A stretch of DNA of 64,000 nucleotides from Lotus japonicus (Eukaryota > Streptophyta > Magnoliopsida > Fabales > Fabaceae), in the NCBI RefSeq assembly GCF_012489685.1, contig NC_080041.1, forward strand, positions 31,609,780 to 31,673,779, read 5' to 3'. The notes below the pieces were generated by a model. That model made no database searches and had not been told where the DNA came from. It saw only the letters and a list, made by a program, of their open reading frames with translations. The translations under genes were made by a program, and so were the position numbers. Shown one piece after another: positions 47,132 through 57,639 of the stretch (position 1 is the first letter of the stretch; every line of letters starts with the position of its first letter).

Positions 47132-47453
47132 CTAAACACGCGAAAAGACTAAAATACCCTTCAGTAATTTAAATTTAAAAAAAAAAAAAACTACCTTATC
47201 TCTACAAACCCTCCCCCCTCTTTCAACCGTATACCATCTTCCTCTCCCACCCAATTTCAAAAGTTTCAACCCTCACAAAATCAAGTCTCTCAAACCCACA
47301 ACCAAGTCAAGAAGAGGAAGAGAAAGGAGGACAACCAGTAAGAAGAAGAAGTAAGAAGAAGAAGTTGAAGTAGAAGAGGAAGAAGGAGACCAAGTCAAGA
47401 AGGAGTAACCCACAAAATACAACAACAACCCATAACCCACAAGAAGAACAACA

Positions 47454-49674
47454 ATGTAAGTTATTTCTTACAAGTTTTCGAGGCTTAGGTTGTATTTCGT
47501 GTTAAATTTCAGTCCCTCGATTTGATTCTGCAATGGGAGGAGGTTTCGTGACTTTCCCGCACTCTAAACCGCGGACAGGTTTTATGGCTACCGCATGTTT
47601 AAGTGCGGTACGCCTGTCAAATCTTTTATACCTACCGCAAGTTTAAGTGCGGTTAGCCTGTCAAATCTTTTATACCTACCGCAAGTTTAAGTGCGGTTAG
47701 CCTGTCAATTTTTTTTTAATTCTCTCTGAATTTTCTCTGAATGTTTATAAATTATTTTTTATGTTAGCAAACTGTTGTTTATGTTAATAAACTGTTGTTT
47801 ATGTTAATAAATTGTTGTGCATGAGTATTAATTTTTGTATTTTTAATTTTCAGGCCTCCTAGGAAAACTGCCCGTGTTGTTGGTCCTTCTACTGAACCTA
47901 CTGCTCCACGGGATCGTAGCTCCACTCATGCTTCTAACCGCAAACGGTCAGAAGAGGCTAATAGAGGAAGGGGTAGAGGAAGGGGTCGAGGAAGGGGTAG
48001 AGGAAGGGGTAGGAATGCTGAACAAGAGCCTGCTGTACAGGATCAGCAGGATGATGAGATTATGGCTGATCAGCCGGATGATGACACTGAGGCGGAGGAG
48101 GAGACTAGTGGTGAGGAGGAGACTAGTGGTGAGGAGGAGGCTGAGGAGGATGTCGGTGCTGACCTCGAGGCGGAGTTTGATGAGGAGTCTGGTGATGAGG
48201 ACGATGAGAACAGGTTGTGGTATGAGGGAGGTCCGTTTGACCTTTGCTTGTTGACTAAGTATGGCGAACATATAGCTCGTGACATATGGAGGTCATACAA
48301 GCGGCCAAATTATGAGACTAGAGGTGTGCTCAAGACCTATAATCATGGGAGGATGTGTCATCCTGTAGTCCATCATGCTCGGTACATAAGGGGTGCGGTG
48401 CATAATGCAGGTTTGCGGTGGGTGATGAAATGCACAAGCCCGAGTGTTGACCAGAGCATTATTTCTGCTTTTGTTGAGCGATGGCATCCTGAGACGTCAT
48501 CTTTCCACTTACCCTGGGGGGAAATGACGATCACACTTGAAGATGTCTCAGCATTACTCCACTTGCCCGTAGAGGGTGAGTTCTTCTCCTTTGGTAACCC
48601 GACTAGGGAAGAGGCGGCTCCTGCGGTTGCTCAGTTACTTGATGTGGACATTGAGCTTGTGATGGAGGAGTTTGATGCTTGTAGGGGTCCATCTCTTCGC
48701 TTTAGCTTTCTCCAAGCTATTGTGGAGAAACACGTAGAGGCCAACAATGAAGTTCTTGCATGCCGAGCTTATATGCTGCGGTTGATTGGCATGACCCTTT
48801 TCTGTGACAAGAGCAACACATATATTGGTGCTGTGTATTTGTCTCTGTTTGAAGATGTTGAGAATGCATCAAGGTGGAATTGGGGAGCTGCCACTTTGGC
48901 TTACTTGTATGGTCAGCTCGGGGAGGCCAGTAGGAATGGTGCTAAGTCTGTTGCTGGTTATTTATCTCTTCTGCAGGTATTGTTATTTCTTTCTAATTAT
49001 TGTTAAAACGTTTGTTGTTAAATAATTAGCATCATACTTTGGCATTTTCTCTTTTGCAGTCATGGGTGTTTGCCCACTTCCCCGGATCAGTGTTTGAGCG
49101 CAGGGACAACCCTGCCTACACACCAGACAGGCCTGTTGCACTAACTTGGGAGGCGCTTCGAGGGACTACTGAGGTTGCGCAGAAGAGGATGAACCTGGAT
49201 ACGTTTCCGGCCAGTTCTGTGATTTGGAGACCTTATGTAGAGCACTATGATCACTGGCCCTTCCCTCAGGTTGCCTTGTATAGGGGATTTATCAGGCATG
49301 CCGGGATGATATTCCCATACCTCCCAGATCGAGTCATCAGGCAGTTTGGCCGGATCCAGTATGTGCCAGATCCCCCACCATCGTCAGTTACGTGCCGGGA
49401 GTGTGATCGTCGATTTGCGCACTGGAATGATCACATTTGCCATCTGTCGGAAGAAACTGCTTTCCCTTTTCAGACCACTGTTGATGTACATATTAGCATC
49501 CGAATCAATCTCCGTCAGAAGTTCCCTACGTATAAGTGGCCAATCGTCTTCTGCAAGACCCTTCAACGATGCAACACATCTATATCCACAGTGGCCATCT
49601 CCCTTTACATTTATAAAGTCAACAACGAATGGATGAAACTCACCAGGGATTTGTTTAAGGTAGCGCCGACGTAG
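47454..49674 (+). CDS. Plant mobile domain (PMD) protein, start codon assembled by splicing
   Basis: Exon 1 ends AACAAT before GTAAGT. Exon 2 (47854-48976) begins G CCT CCT AGG after TTTTCAG. The AT of exon 1 and G of exon 2 make the ATG, and the frame stays open through exon 3 (49060-49674), giving 579 codons. Residues 2-60 are basic and contain a Gly-Arg run; residues about 66-115 are strongly acidic. The PMD follows: LVERWHPET-like FVERWHPETSSFHLP, GEMTITLEDVSALLHLP, YIGAVYLSLFEDV, WNWGAATLAYLY, then SWVFAHFP, ALTWEALRG and RRFAHWNDHICHLSE. PMD proteins of the MAIN/MAIL type act in silencing in Arabidopsis; transposon-borne ones have no proven role. After about residue 510 (CHLSEETAFPF) the sequence is antisense to the OTU gene and probably not original. 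Confidence 0.85.
47589..47700 (+). repeat. Three tandem 44-bp units, each with a palindrome
   Basis: ACCGCA-GTTTAAG-TGCGGT occurs at 47590, 47634 and 47678, joined by TAGCCTGTCAAATCTTTTAT. The arms ACCGCA and TGCGGT are complementary. The array lies in the intron that splits the start codon, just inside the left end of the MULE. Confidence 0.9.
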
Positions 49675-51953
49675 GTAACTACTCACAGGCTTCTTATTCT
49701 TTGTACACACCATCCGGATCAGAGGACTTTGTACCTTAGAAGCCTTAGAAGCCGTAGAAACCTTAGAAGCCTTAGAAGCCTTCGAAGCCTTAGAAGCCTT
49801 TTGAGACCTAACCTTTGGAGAAGGTTCCTGTAATGGTGTCGTGTTGCTATCACGCCATGAGCCCGGATACTCCTTGTCAATAGTCTCCCATCTACAAGGA
49901 ATGCGCTTTGTAGAGGTCTCACCACATCCCTTGGCAAACTTCTTGGGCTTGTTAGTGGATCCCATTGGCCTACCCCTTGTTTTCTTCTTTGTTGGAGCGC
50001 ACATAGAAGTCGTTTCTGGATAAGTAATCATTCTAAGGCTCTCAATGATCGACATTCTAACTCCGTGAGAAGACTCCTCGAACTTGGTTCGTAATTTATC
50101 AAATTCAGACTCAAAACTCAAACCCAATGTTGGATCCCTGTCACGGTCCGAAGAATCCCAAGTCAATTTCCTCCAATGTGGATGAATTGTAAGTAATGGG
50201 ACAGATTCAAACTTCATGAGCTCACAAGCACATGGTAGTCCATGGGTTCTCCTAAGTACACATTCACAGTATATACCACCAACCCCAATCATGCCAATTT
50301 GAGTCTTCTCTTTAACAATAATGTGCAATGCGGCTCTAGATACAAACCCGCGCAAATGCTTATAGAACGGGTCATTCAAAGAATGCTCTGTGACAAATAT
50401 GCTGAGCTGGAAGGACTCCTTTATCTTGTCATGCTGCATGATAATAAGCTTGTTCATCGCAGTCCACGCAATGACCAAGTCACCCTTACTGTCGGACAAT
50501 AGTTTCTTCAGCTTTGAGTGTGCCCCCTCAACTCTGCGCATGGTATAAACATGAAATAAAAAAAACAGAAAACATTTTGCCAAACATTTTACAGTTGAAG
50601 TAAAAAAAGTGAAGGATAGCAACAAATTACCTGTTTGTTGTCGTGCACCCCATGTGCATACAAGTATCAATCTCAAACTTCACAAACTTGCTTCTCAAAG
50701 GCAACCAGTTAGTCTCAATGTAAGTCCAGAGCTCACCGGTATTCGACATAGCACCCACAGCTTTATCATACTCAACCTCGTTGGCAGCATACATCAATCG
50801 ATTCCATCTATCAATAATATCTTCACGTGTCTCAATGTCTTTCACAAGTTTCTTCATCTCGCCAGTTACACTCTTAAGTACATGAAACTGACATAGAAGA
50901 CAGCGAGCTGCGGGAAAAACAGTTTCCAATGCTTCCATCAAAACTTGGTCTTTGTCTGTAACAAAGACCTTCGGCAGATTGTCCTCATTAATGATCAAGT
51001 CTTTTAATCTATTCACAGCCCAAACAACCTCATCCTTTTGCTCATTCTGCATGTACGCAAAAGCAATTGAGTATGTCAAATTTGTCGACGTAACCCCCAC
51101 CATCTCAAGTAAAGGGATCCTGTGCCTATTGGTCTTGTATGTACTATCCAGAATCACAACATGAGGAAACTCATTGAATAAGTGAATGGAATCAGGGTGT
51201 GCCCAAAACAAAGATCTGACCACATCAGTACCATCCTGCACCCTGGACCAATGTGCGTATTTGTGTTCTTCCAACAACTTCATCAAGTGTTGCATCTCGG
51301 TCAACGATCCCCTTTTCAACCTGTTGTATGCTTGCTTCTCATTGTAAATCTGTTTAATTCTAGTCAAGTTGGTTGGGTTGTGTTTCCTTATAGCAATCAA
51401 AATATCACTGGCCTTGACCCTTTCTTCAATCATTTCTCCCACCATCGCCTTTTCCTCTGGATTTAGACGGCCAACATATGAGTGACCCTGCAAAACCTCA
51501 GCAGTGTCATGATTATGGATCCCACTATGCACAAGCACCGTCCACATTTTATCTTTATTACTACGCCTTGCCCTTAGCCTGAATGGACAATTACACTTCT
51601 TAGTTCCAGTCCGATTTCGCTTTAACACCGATGTGGATGGTTTATATTTGCCGCCACGCTCACATCCTAGTGTCATCACGACCCTCCTTTTGTCAGATCC
51701 ATAGTCCGACTTCTGAATAATAATAACATAGCCATGCTCTTTACCTACAGCTTTGGCCCAATTAACAAGATCTTTGGAGGATTCAAAAGCCTACAACATT
51801 TAAAAACTCAATTAAGTATACATCGCATGACCTACACATAGTGCCTAACTTGTTAAATTGAACAAAACTTACTTGGCTAGTGGTGAAAGCTTTTGTAAGA
51901 TCCACAGAAGGCACAATCTCCATATTGGGCCTATTTACTTCCTCAGGTATCAT
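49384..51953 (-). CDS. MULE transposase fused to a truncated OTU protease domain
   Basis: Exons 51953-51873, 51790-50631 and 50533-49384 join in phase to 796 residues. In order: FAR1-like zinc-binding N-terminus (GCERGGKYK, CNCPFRLRA, GIHNHD); MULE transposase core with acidic residues D242 (VILDSTYKT), D306 (VFVTDKDQ) and E416 (RVEGAH), plus CQFH at about 327-330; SWIM zinc finger CECVLRRTHGLPCAC (503-517); an AT-hook-like TRGRPMGS (about 599-606); an ASK repeat (about 659-680); and an OTU start with DGHCGYRC (Asp726, Cys729). The OTU fold stops after DSDANMYIN (about 765), and the rest is antisense of the neighbouring gene, so the catalytic His is absent and the protease is presumably dead. 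The transposase would cut and move the element in the nucleus. The start is the ATG of MIPEEVNRPN. Confidence 0.88.
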
Positions 51954-52005
51954 TATGCTGCAATCAACAAAATAAGCTCAATCAATCTAAAAAACTTTGT
52001 TCTGT

Positions 52006-52272
52006 CCGCACTTTAATATGCGGCAGCACATATTTGCCTTCCGCAGTTTAACTGGCGGACCTATTATTCCAACATATCACTTTCCGCACGTATGTTAACG
52101 GGAAAATCAATTTTATTTAGATAGTAGCAGTACCAGAACTTAAGACGATTGAAATGACTAAGTTTTTTTGACTTCCGCTAACAAGTTAGCGGAAGGTATA
52201 AATTTAACACGTCCGCACGTATGTTAACGGGAGCGTGTAATTTGTTTCATTCCCGCAGTTTTAAGGGCGGGA
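52006..52272. repeat. Cluster of palindromes near the right end of the MULE
   Basis: CCGC-ACTTTAATAT-GCGG at 52006, CCGCAGTTTAACTGGCGG at 52041, a 24-bp palindrome at 52172-52195 with 11-bp arms CTTCCGCTAAC and GTTAGCGGAAG, and TCCCGC-AGTTTTAAG-GCGGGA at 52251-52272. CCGCACGTATGTTAACGG occurs twice (about 52085 and 52213). They resemble the left-end palindromes in layout but not in arm sequence. They lie between the transposase start and the right end. Confidence 0.85.
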
Positions 52273-52552
52273 CTATCCAGTTACGTCAGAAAGTCGCGAA
52301 ATCGCGATGGAAGCTAAAAAAAGCTGAAAAAAAGCTCGGAAAAGGTAAAAACTTACATGGGTAAGCTTCTATTCTTGACTTGAGATCACCCAAAAGAGCT
52401 TGGGGGTGGAGGAGTGGAGAAGTGGAGGATTAAGAGGAGAGTGAGGAGGAGGGTGAGGAGGAAGAAGGAGATGGTGTGTGGGAAGTAAAAATTAAATATT
52501 ACCTTTTTATGTTTTTTTTACTAAGGGCATTGTTGGAATTTTTAAAAAAGGA

Positions 52553-52596
52553 GATGGCGGACTTAGCAAAACAGGGCGGCGCAAATAGTCTCTGCC
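52553..52596. repeat. Right terminal inverted repeat of the MULE
   Basis: GATGGCGGACTTAGCAAAAC then GGCGCAAATAGTCTCTGCC, the reverse complement of the left end. Confidence 0.93.
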
Positions 52597-53980
52597 TTAT
52601 ATTTAATTCGCACCTGTTTAATAGTTCATTATATGATGTTGTTTTCTGAATTGAAGTTATGTTTGAGTTGCTAAGTTACTGGGACTGCAAGTTGTGTAAT
52701 TGATAACATATAAGCTATGTTTTTTTGAAATTGGAGATGATTCGTATTGTTGAACTGGAGATGAATATGCTAAAATAATTAGGACTTGGAGATGGTCTAA
52801 ATATGCATATGGTTGTTGAGTTTTGCACAATACACTGCATAGTTGTCAAGAGGCAACGTTTGCTAGTTCTCGTGGAGGCTAGTGACTTGTCCCAAAACTG
52901 GAGATGGTTTTGAAAGCCTAGAGGACGGGCTTTATTAGTGGTTATCTGTTTGGAGTGGACGCGGTGATACCGCTAAGGATAACACTTTGGTACCAAAGGC
53001 ATTTTCACGGAGTCAGACTTGAGTCATATATGTTACAGTAGGGAGATGTTGATGTTAAATAATGATAACTGCGATATTTTTGGAGAATTTGTTGTTGTGG
53101 TAATTGGGGATATTTATATTTGCTTTATCTGAGCTATAATTATGGAGCATTGACATATTGTGAAATTAATTGATTATATTAAAATTCATGATCTATTTTC
53201 TTAAATTATGCATGAGGTATTGATGGATATTTTTATAAGCTTTTGCGTTACTTATTATTATGCTTATCCATATGATATGAGTTCTCATCCTTCTGTTGGA
53301 ATGATGTTCTATGCGACATCGCTCAGGTACCGAGAATAGTGGAGCTTTTCTCAAGGGTTAGTCGGAGGAGCTAGTCTTTTATTCATATTGTAGTTATGAG
53401 AGTCATGCTCTGTTATGTAACACGGGAAACGTTTAGTATTGTACCCGGATGTTAAGAGATATTTCGTGTACTCTCTTTATTTATTTTTGGACTGTGTTAA
53501 ATTTTGGAGTTGAAAATAAATCTGCTGTGCTATGCATATGATGTTGAGACATCAAAGTTGAAAATTTATATTTATATATTATAAGCATGGCATGTGTTTT
53601 GATTTATGTTTCTGGAGAATAAATGTGATACCCTATGTGTTATGCATTTTACTCTGATTTATGATGTAATATTTACGTGGGGTTTAGAGGGTGTTACAAC
53701 CTTCAACCCTCGATCTCCAGCGAATCACTCATCATTTGGAGAAACCAACACCACCATCGCATTCCCCTCATCATCCGCAACAAAACCCCTCAACCAATTT
53801 GTCGTTCCGCCGCTCCCCGTCGGGAGCCGCCGGAGGTGATTTCTGGGAAGCCCGCCAACCTGCGACTGCGTTTTCCGTGCGGCGGCAACCTCTATTGAAA
53901 ATGACTATCCTTACTATTCTTCCAAGCCCAACAACATGTGGCTTCGTCTGGGTTTGATTGGTGATGGTTGTGTGTGTGTG

Positions 53981-54180
53981 CAGAATACGCTTCTGGAATT
54001 TGGAAGGGTGGTTAGTGCTACACAACAAGTGGTTGTCGGTGCCTTGTATGTCATCAAGTTAGAGGTAAATGATGGTGGGAAGAAACAGGTTTATGAAGCT
54101 AACGTTTGGGAGAAGCCATGGTCGAACTTCAAGGAGCTGCAGGATTTCAATCTCGTTGGAGGATTTTTTTTTAGAATTTA
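53981..54180 (+). pseudogene. Captured phytocystatin exon
   Basis: After an intron-like TGTGTGTGTGTGCAG the frame reads [40 protein letters not shown] and [20 protein letters not shown]. This is the C-terminal half of a plant cystatin, an inhibitor of papain-like cysteine proteases. The QVVVG loop (QxVxG) and the PW motif that enter the enzyme's active site are both present. The first exon with the N-terminal Gly is absent, and about 8 extra codons lead to a stop in AT-rich DNA. The preserved acceptor shows capture from genomic DNA. It lies between the inner solo LTR and the right inverted repeat of the outer element. Confidence 0.85.
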
Positions 54181-54284
54181 ATTTTTTTATATTTTTATTT
54201 TGTAAATTACTACTATGGCGTTTGGTCCACTGGTGGACCATTTTAAAACTTTCTCACCCTAGTGGGCACCTGTAGTAGGATACC

Positions 54285-55183
54285 ATTAACATGTATGCTA
54301 TTTATATTGTAGTTACTTTTGTAAGATGGGTTTAAGTATTCCCTGTACTTATATGTCTTTGACTTCTCTGCATTTTTAGGACTTTCTTCTTCCCCATTTT
54401 CTCTATTCGTACAACTTGCTTTGTTCCCTTTTCATGTAGAATATTTTGTTCTATTTCTCCTGCTTTATGCTACTTTTAATCCATGGAGACTGCCTTCTTG
54501 ATTGAATGATTGACTTTTACATAACTTTTTCCTGACTGACAAAGAGTAAACGTGTTTTGATTCAGATTCGATGTGAGAATTTTTAAAATTTCTATGTTCG
54601 CACAAATCATTCTCAAGGATGACATTCAAGCTGTCTGTTTCAGAGATCGTGAATGAAGAATAAATTGATTGAAGAGGTAAGCTAACATAGAAATAGAAAG
54701 TATTTTGTGCTTTATGTTTTTGATATGTTATTTGAATTGTGATCATTGTTATTGCTCACCTTTCTTTTCTTGGATTTGCCTTCTCTATATTGTGGACCGC
54801 ACCCTAGAATTTAACAACTTCAGTGTTTGTTATTGTACACATATGCATGTAGTTTTGTTGTTTAATCAACCGTGATATAGTGATATAGTTCTCTGACATA
54901 GTGTCATCTAAAGTTGCATACTTCACTTTATTATTCCTGACCCTATTTTATTAGTTATAGCATCGTATTGAATGTTTTTTTAATAAGATATATACAAATT
55001 GAATAGTTCTAAATAGTTAGTGTATATTTTTAAAAAAAAATTGTATATTGGAAAACACAAAAAACCGTTTGAATTAATTTTTTGAATAGGTAACTGGATT
55101 TAAATTTAAGGCATTTATAAAAAAAATCACATGTTGACAAAAAATATGAAGAAAAATACAACAAGTTATCCAAGCACATGTTG
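54285..55183. other. AT-rich intergenic DNA
   Basis: No gene recognised. TTGATTGAAGAGGTAAG near 54660 resembles TTGATTGAAGAGGTAAA at 58715, suggesting a shared repeat. Confidence 0.4.
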
Positions 55184-55665
55184 ACCTTTTTAAATTTTAG
55201 ATTTGATTAGGATTTAAGTTGTTTATTTCTTGATTTTTTCTTGGGTATTTTTTATTTTATTTTGAGAGTATTAATTCGTTTTTATCGTATTTTTATTGAA
55301 TTTTCGGATTTTTATTTAATTCAGGATTTTATGAGTTTTTATTGTGATTTGCTAGATTTTGGTAGTTTTTATCTATCTTTATTTAGTACCTTTTTAAATT
55401 TTAGATTTGATTAGGATTTAGGTTGTTTATTTCTTGATTATATCTTGGATCTTTTATTTTATTTTTGATTTATTTTGAGGTTATTAATTAATTTTTATGG
55501 TGTCTTTATTGAATTTTTCAGATTTTTATATAATTTATGATTTTATAAGTTTTTTGTTGTAATTTGCTAGATTTTGATAATTTTTATCTATCTTTAATTA
55601 GTACCTTTTTAAATTTTAGATTTGATTAGGATTTAGGTTGTTTATTTCTTGATTTTTTCTTAATT
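55184..55665 (+). repeat. 205-bp tandem repeat, first block
   Basis: Units starting CCTTTTTAAATTTTAGATTTG at about 55186, 55389 and 55604 (the last truncated). They contain AGGATTTTATGAGTTTTTATTG-like and TTTGCTAGATTTTG phrases. Strongly AT-rich, no coding. Confidence 0.85.
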
Positions 55666-55683
55666 TGTCTTATTTTTATTAAA

Positions 55684-57342
55684 TATTAATTCCATGAAAA
55701 GGGAGCTGATCTGGTGCCGAGGGTCCACAGAGCTACCGTGGACACGCAGAGATTTGATGGTTGCTAGGTGAATTTGGCAGAGTTTCTCATTAGCTGCGGA
55801 CTGCGATGATTTCTATGTTGTTTTCATTTATCACCTAAGAGAAGTGTGTTTACTTAAATTTTCAAACTCATGTAAGGATGTAACAGAAGGGGAAATTAAT
55901 CAGGGACTGCTAAGTTAGTTACATGTTATTATAGTAGTTACTTAGTACTAGGACGAGATGAGTTATAAATAGAGGGAAATCAAATTAGAGGAACACATTA
56001 TGTAGCATTATATATCTCTCATTAAGTATGTTCTTTAGTATCTAAATATATTGCTAAAGTATGGTATTGAACATGTCTTAAGCACAAGAGAAAGTTCTTC
56101 GTGCAACACACAGATAAAAAGTGATTGTTTGAACTTATAGGTCGAAATCTAATTTCTATGAGTGGTAAATAAAAAATCAATATGATGTCATTACTTTTTT
56201 TGATAATTTTTTGAAAGTTTTAAAAAGAAATAAATAGAAAGGCATGATAATTTGATGATTAAAATGTGTTGGCGGAGATTAAAAAACATTAATACATATA
56301 TAGTGTATTTTTGTTTAAGTTAAACTATAGGGTTAAGAGTTCCCACGGGGATGAACATTTTACATGAGAATTCATGTAAAATTAACAGAAAAAGCTCATA
56401 TGGGGCAAAAAGCTAGAAATAAACCAAGGTATTGATCCATGCCTCAAACACAAGAGAAAATTTCACCGTAAAAACACTAGAAATATTTGTTCTGGAGATG
56501 CACACAATTTTCTACTGCTTATTTTTCTGAAACCTAAAAGCGGCTGTTGTTTGTATTTGCGTATAATTTTCAATTGATATGTTTTAATTTTAAACTACTA
56601 TAATGCTACCTACGTGAGATTTTATTTTATATAAAAAGTATCATTATACTTTTTTATACAATCATTATATTCTAAACTAAATGATTGATATTATTTTAAT
56701 AGAAAAATTTAATATAATTAATTTTAGTATTGTTTTCAAAATTTTAAGAGTGTATATTTATATATGTTTATAACTATAATAATTGGATAGTAAGAAAAGT
56801 ATGAGGAATAAAAAATATTAATACATATGTACTATAAAATTATGACATAAATTTTTTAGTGCTAACAAATTAGAGTTACGAGATTTCACGAGGATGAACA
56901 TTTTATATGTAAACTGAAAAATTGTAGGAGTTAAAAAAAATAATTCATTTTTTCTATAACTTAAGTGTATTTTTAATAATTTAAACAATAATTATATATT
57001 TATGTATTGTTACATATCTAAAACACAAAAGCATTACCCTTTATACAACACGAGCATACATCTTCACAAACAAAATTCAGTTATACCTCACATATGCAAA
57101 ACTTAAAGCTTTTGGCTTATTAACTTCTGTGTTTTTCAAAATCTTTATATTAGTTAATGAAGTGCATGCTTACAAATAAACTAAAATAAGTGTCTGAATT
57201 TGTGCTCTTTAAATATCTATATCTTTATTATAATTGATCTTACATTCTTAGCATCTTAAATATTTTATAATTTAAAATCCTAATCGATGTATCAAATACA
57301 ATAAACAAATTTCCCGTGCAAATCGCGGGTAAAAAACACTAG
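55684..57342 (+). mobile_element. Possible Helitron with a defined 3' end
   Basis: The right end has a hairpin (CCCGTG, CAAAT, CGCGGG; 57313-57329) followed by TAAAAAACACTAG and then T, which is the form of a Helitron 3' terminus (hairpin then CTRR, inserted at AT). The block interrupts the 205-bp repeat array. The 5' end (TC) could not be fixed; a start near 55684 is only where the array stops. No Rep/helicase is seen. Confidence 0.45.
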
Positions 57343-57380
57343 TTCTACTTGAAAAGAAGAACTTCTATCAGGCTGATTTA

Positions 57381-57484
57381 GTGACGTGTCATTCCTATTT
57401 TAATTCTCAGTGACGTGTCATTCTCACATTAATTTTCATAAAAAAATTCCACGTGTCATTCTCATAAAAAAATTCCACGTGTCA
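57381..57484 (+). promoter_or_regulatory. Four ACGTGTC motifs in 100 bp
   Basis: ACGTGTC occurs at 57384, 57413, 57451 and 57477. Two are within TGACGTGTCATT and two within TTCCACGTGTCATT. ACGTGTC is the core of abscisic acid response elements. No downstream gene is evident, so a promoter function is unproven. Confidence 0.4.
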
Positions 57485-57639
57485 TTCCATTAGATAACTT
57501 CTCTTATGTTGTGTTATTTTATCTTGAAACCGAATTTTAAAAAATTTGCCCGAATTATCTAAGATTTACCTGGATTACTCCTTACTAAATTTATTTTCAA
57601 AACAAATCTTGAAACCTAAAATATATACTACTGAGATTA

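Larger units (their letters stand above)
47088..52596. mobile_element. Mutator-like element with two convergent genes
   Basis: The 44-bp terminal repeats (47088-47131 and 52553-52596) begin GGCAGAGACTATTTGCGCC and end AAGTCCGCCATC. Weaker similarity extends about 50 bp further inward (CCCTT-AGTAA). It encodes a transposase-OTU gene on the minus strand and a plant mobile domain gene on the plus strand, meeting tail to tail. Flanks TATATGAAT and TTATATTTA are not an exact 9-bp duplication. It inserted in a solo LTR. Both genes look open but their shared 3' region is rearranged, so it may be transposition-competent only if the truncated OTU domain is dispensable. Confidence 0.9.
45949..53698. 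mobile_element. Solo LTR interrupted by a MULE
   Basis: It starts TGTAACACTCC and ends GGGTGTTACA, with the 5-bp duplication ACCTT on both sides (45944-45948 and 53699-53703). Without the MULE at 47088-52596 it is about 2.24 kb. No gag or pol belongs to it. It inserted into the outer element's captured sequence, whose text resumes as CAACCCTCGATCTCC. An MITE lies in its left part. Confidence 0.9.
45312..54284. mobile_element. MULE-like element with captured cystatin fragment (outer layer of nest)
   Basis: GGTGCCCACTAGGGTG and AAAATGGTCCACC on the left (45327-45365) recur inverted on the right (54230-54270), with weaker similarity continuing outward to about 45312 and 54284. Removing the inner elements leaves about 1.2 kb containing a cystatin exon and GC-rich unidentified pieces, as in a Pack-MULE. 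The flanks GCACCATGT and TTAACATGT agree at only six of nine positions, so the target duplication is at best decayed. The class is therefore an inference. Confidence 0.55.

Noticed and set aside
47874..48254. 126-codon plus-strand and overlapping minus-strand frames in the acidic/Gly-Arg region
   Set aside because: They are shadows of the low-complexity coding sequence of the PMD gene; the splice-supported frame is the real one.
47079..52605. Exact 9-bp target duplication of the 47-52.6 kb MULE
   Set aside because: The flanks TATATGAAT and TTATATTTA agree only partly in any register, so no exact duplication is claimed.
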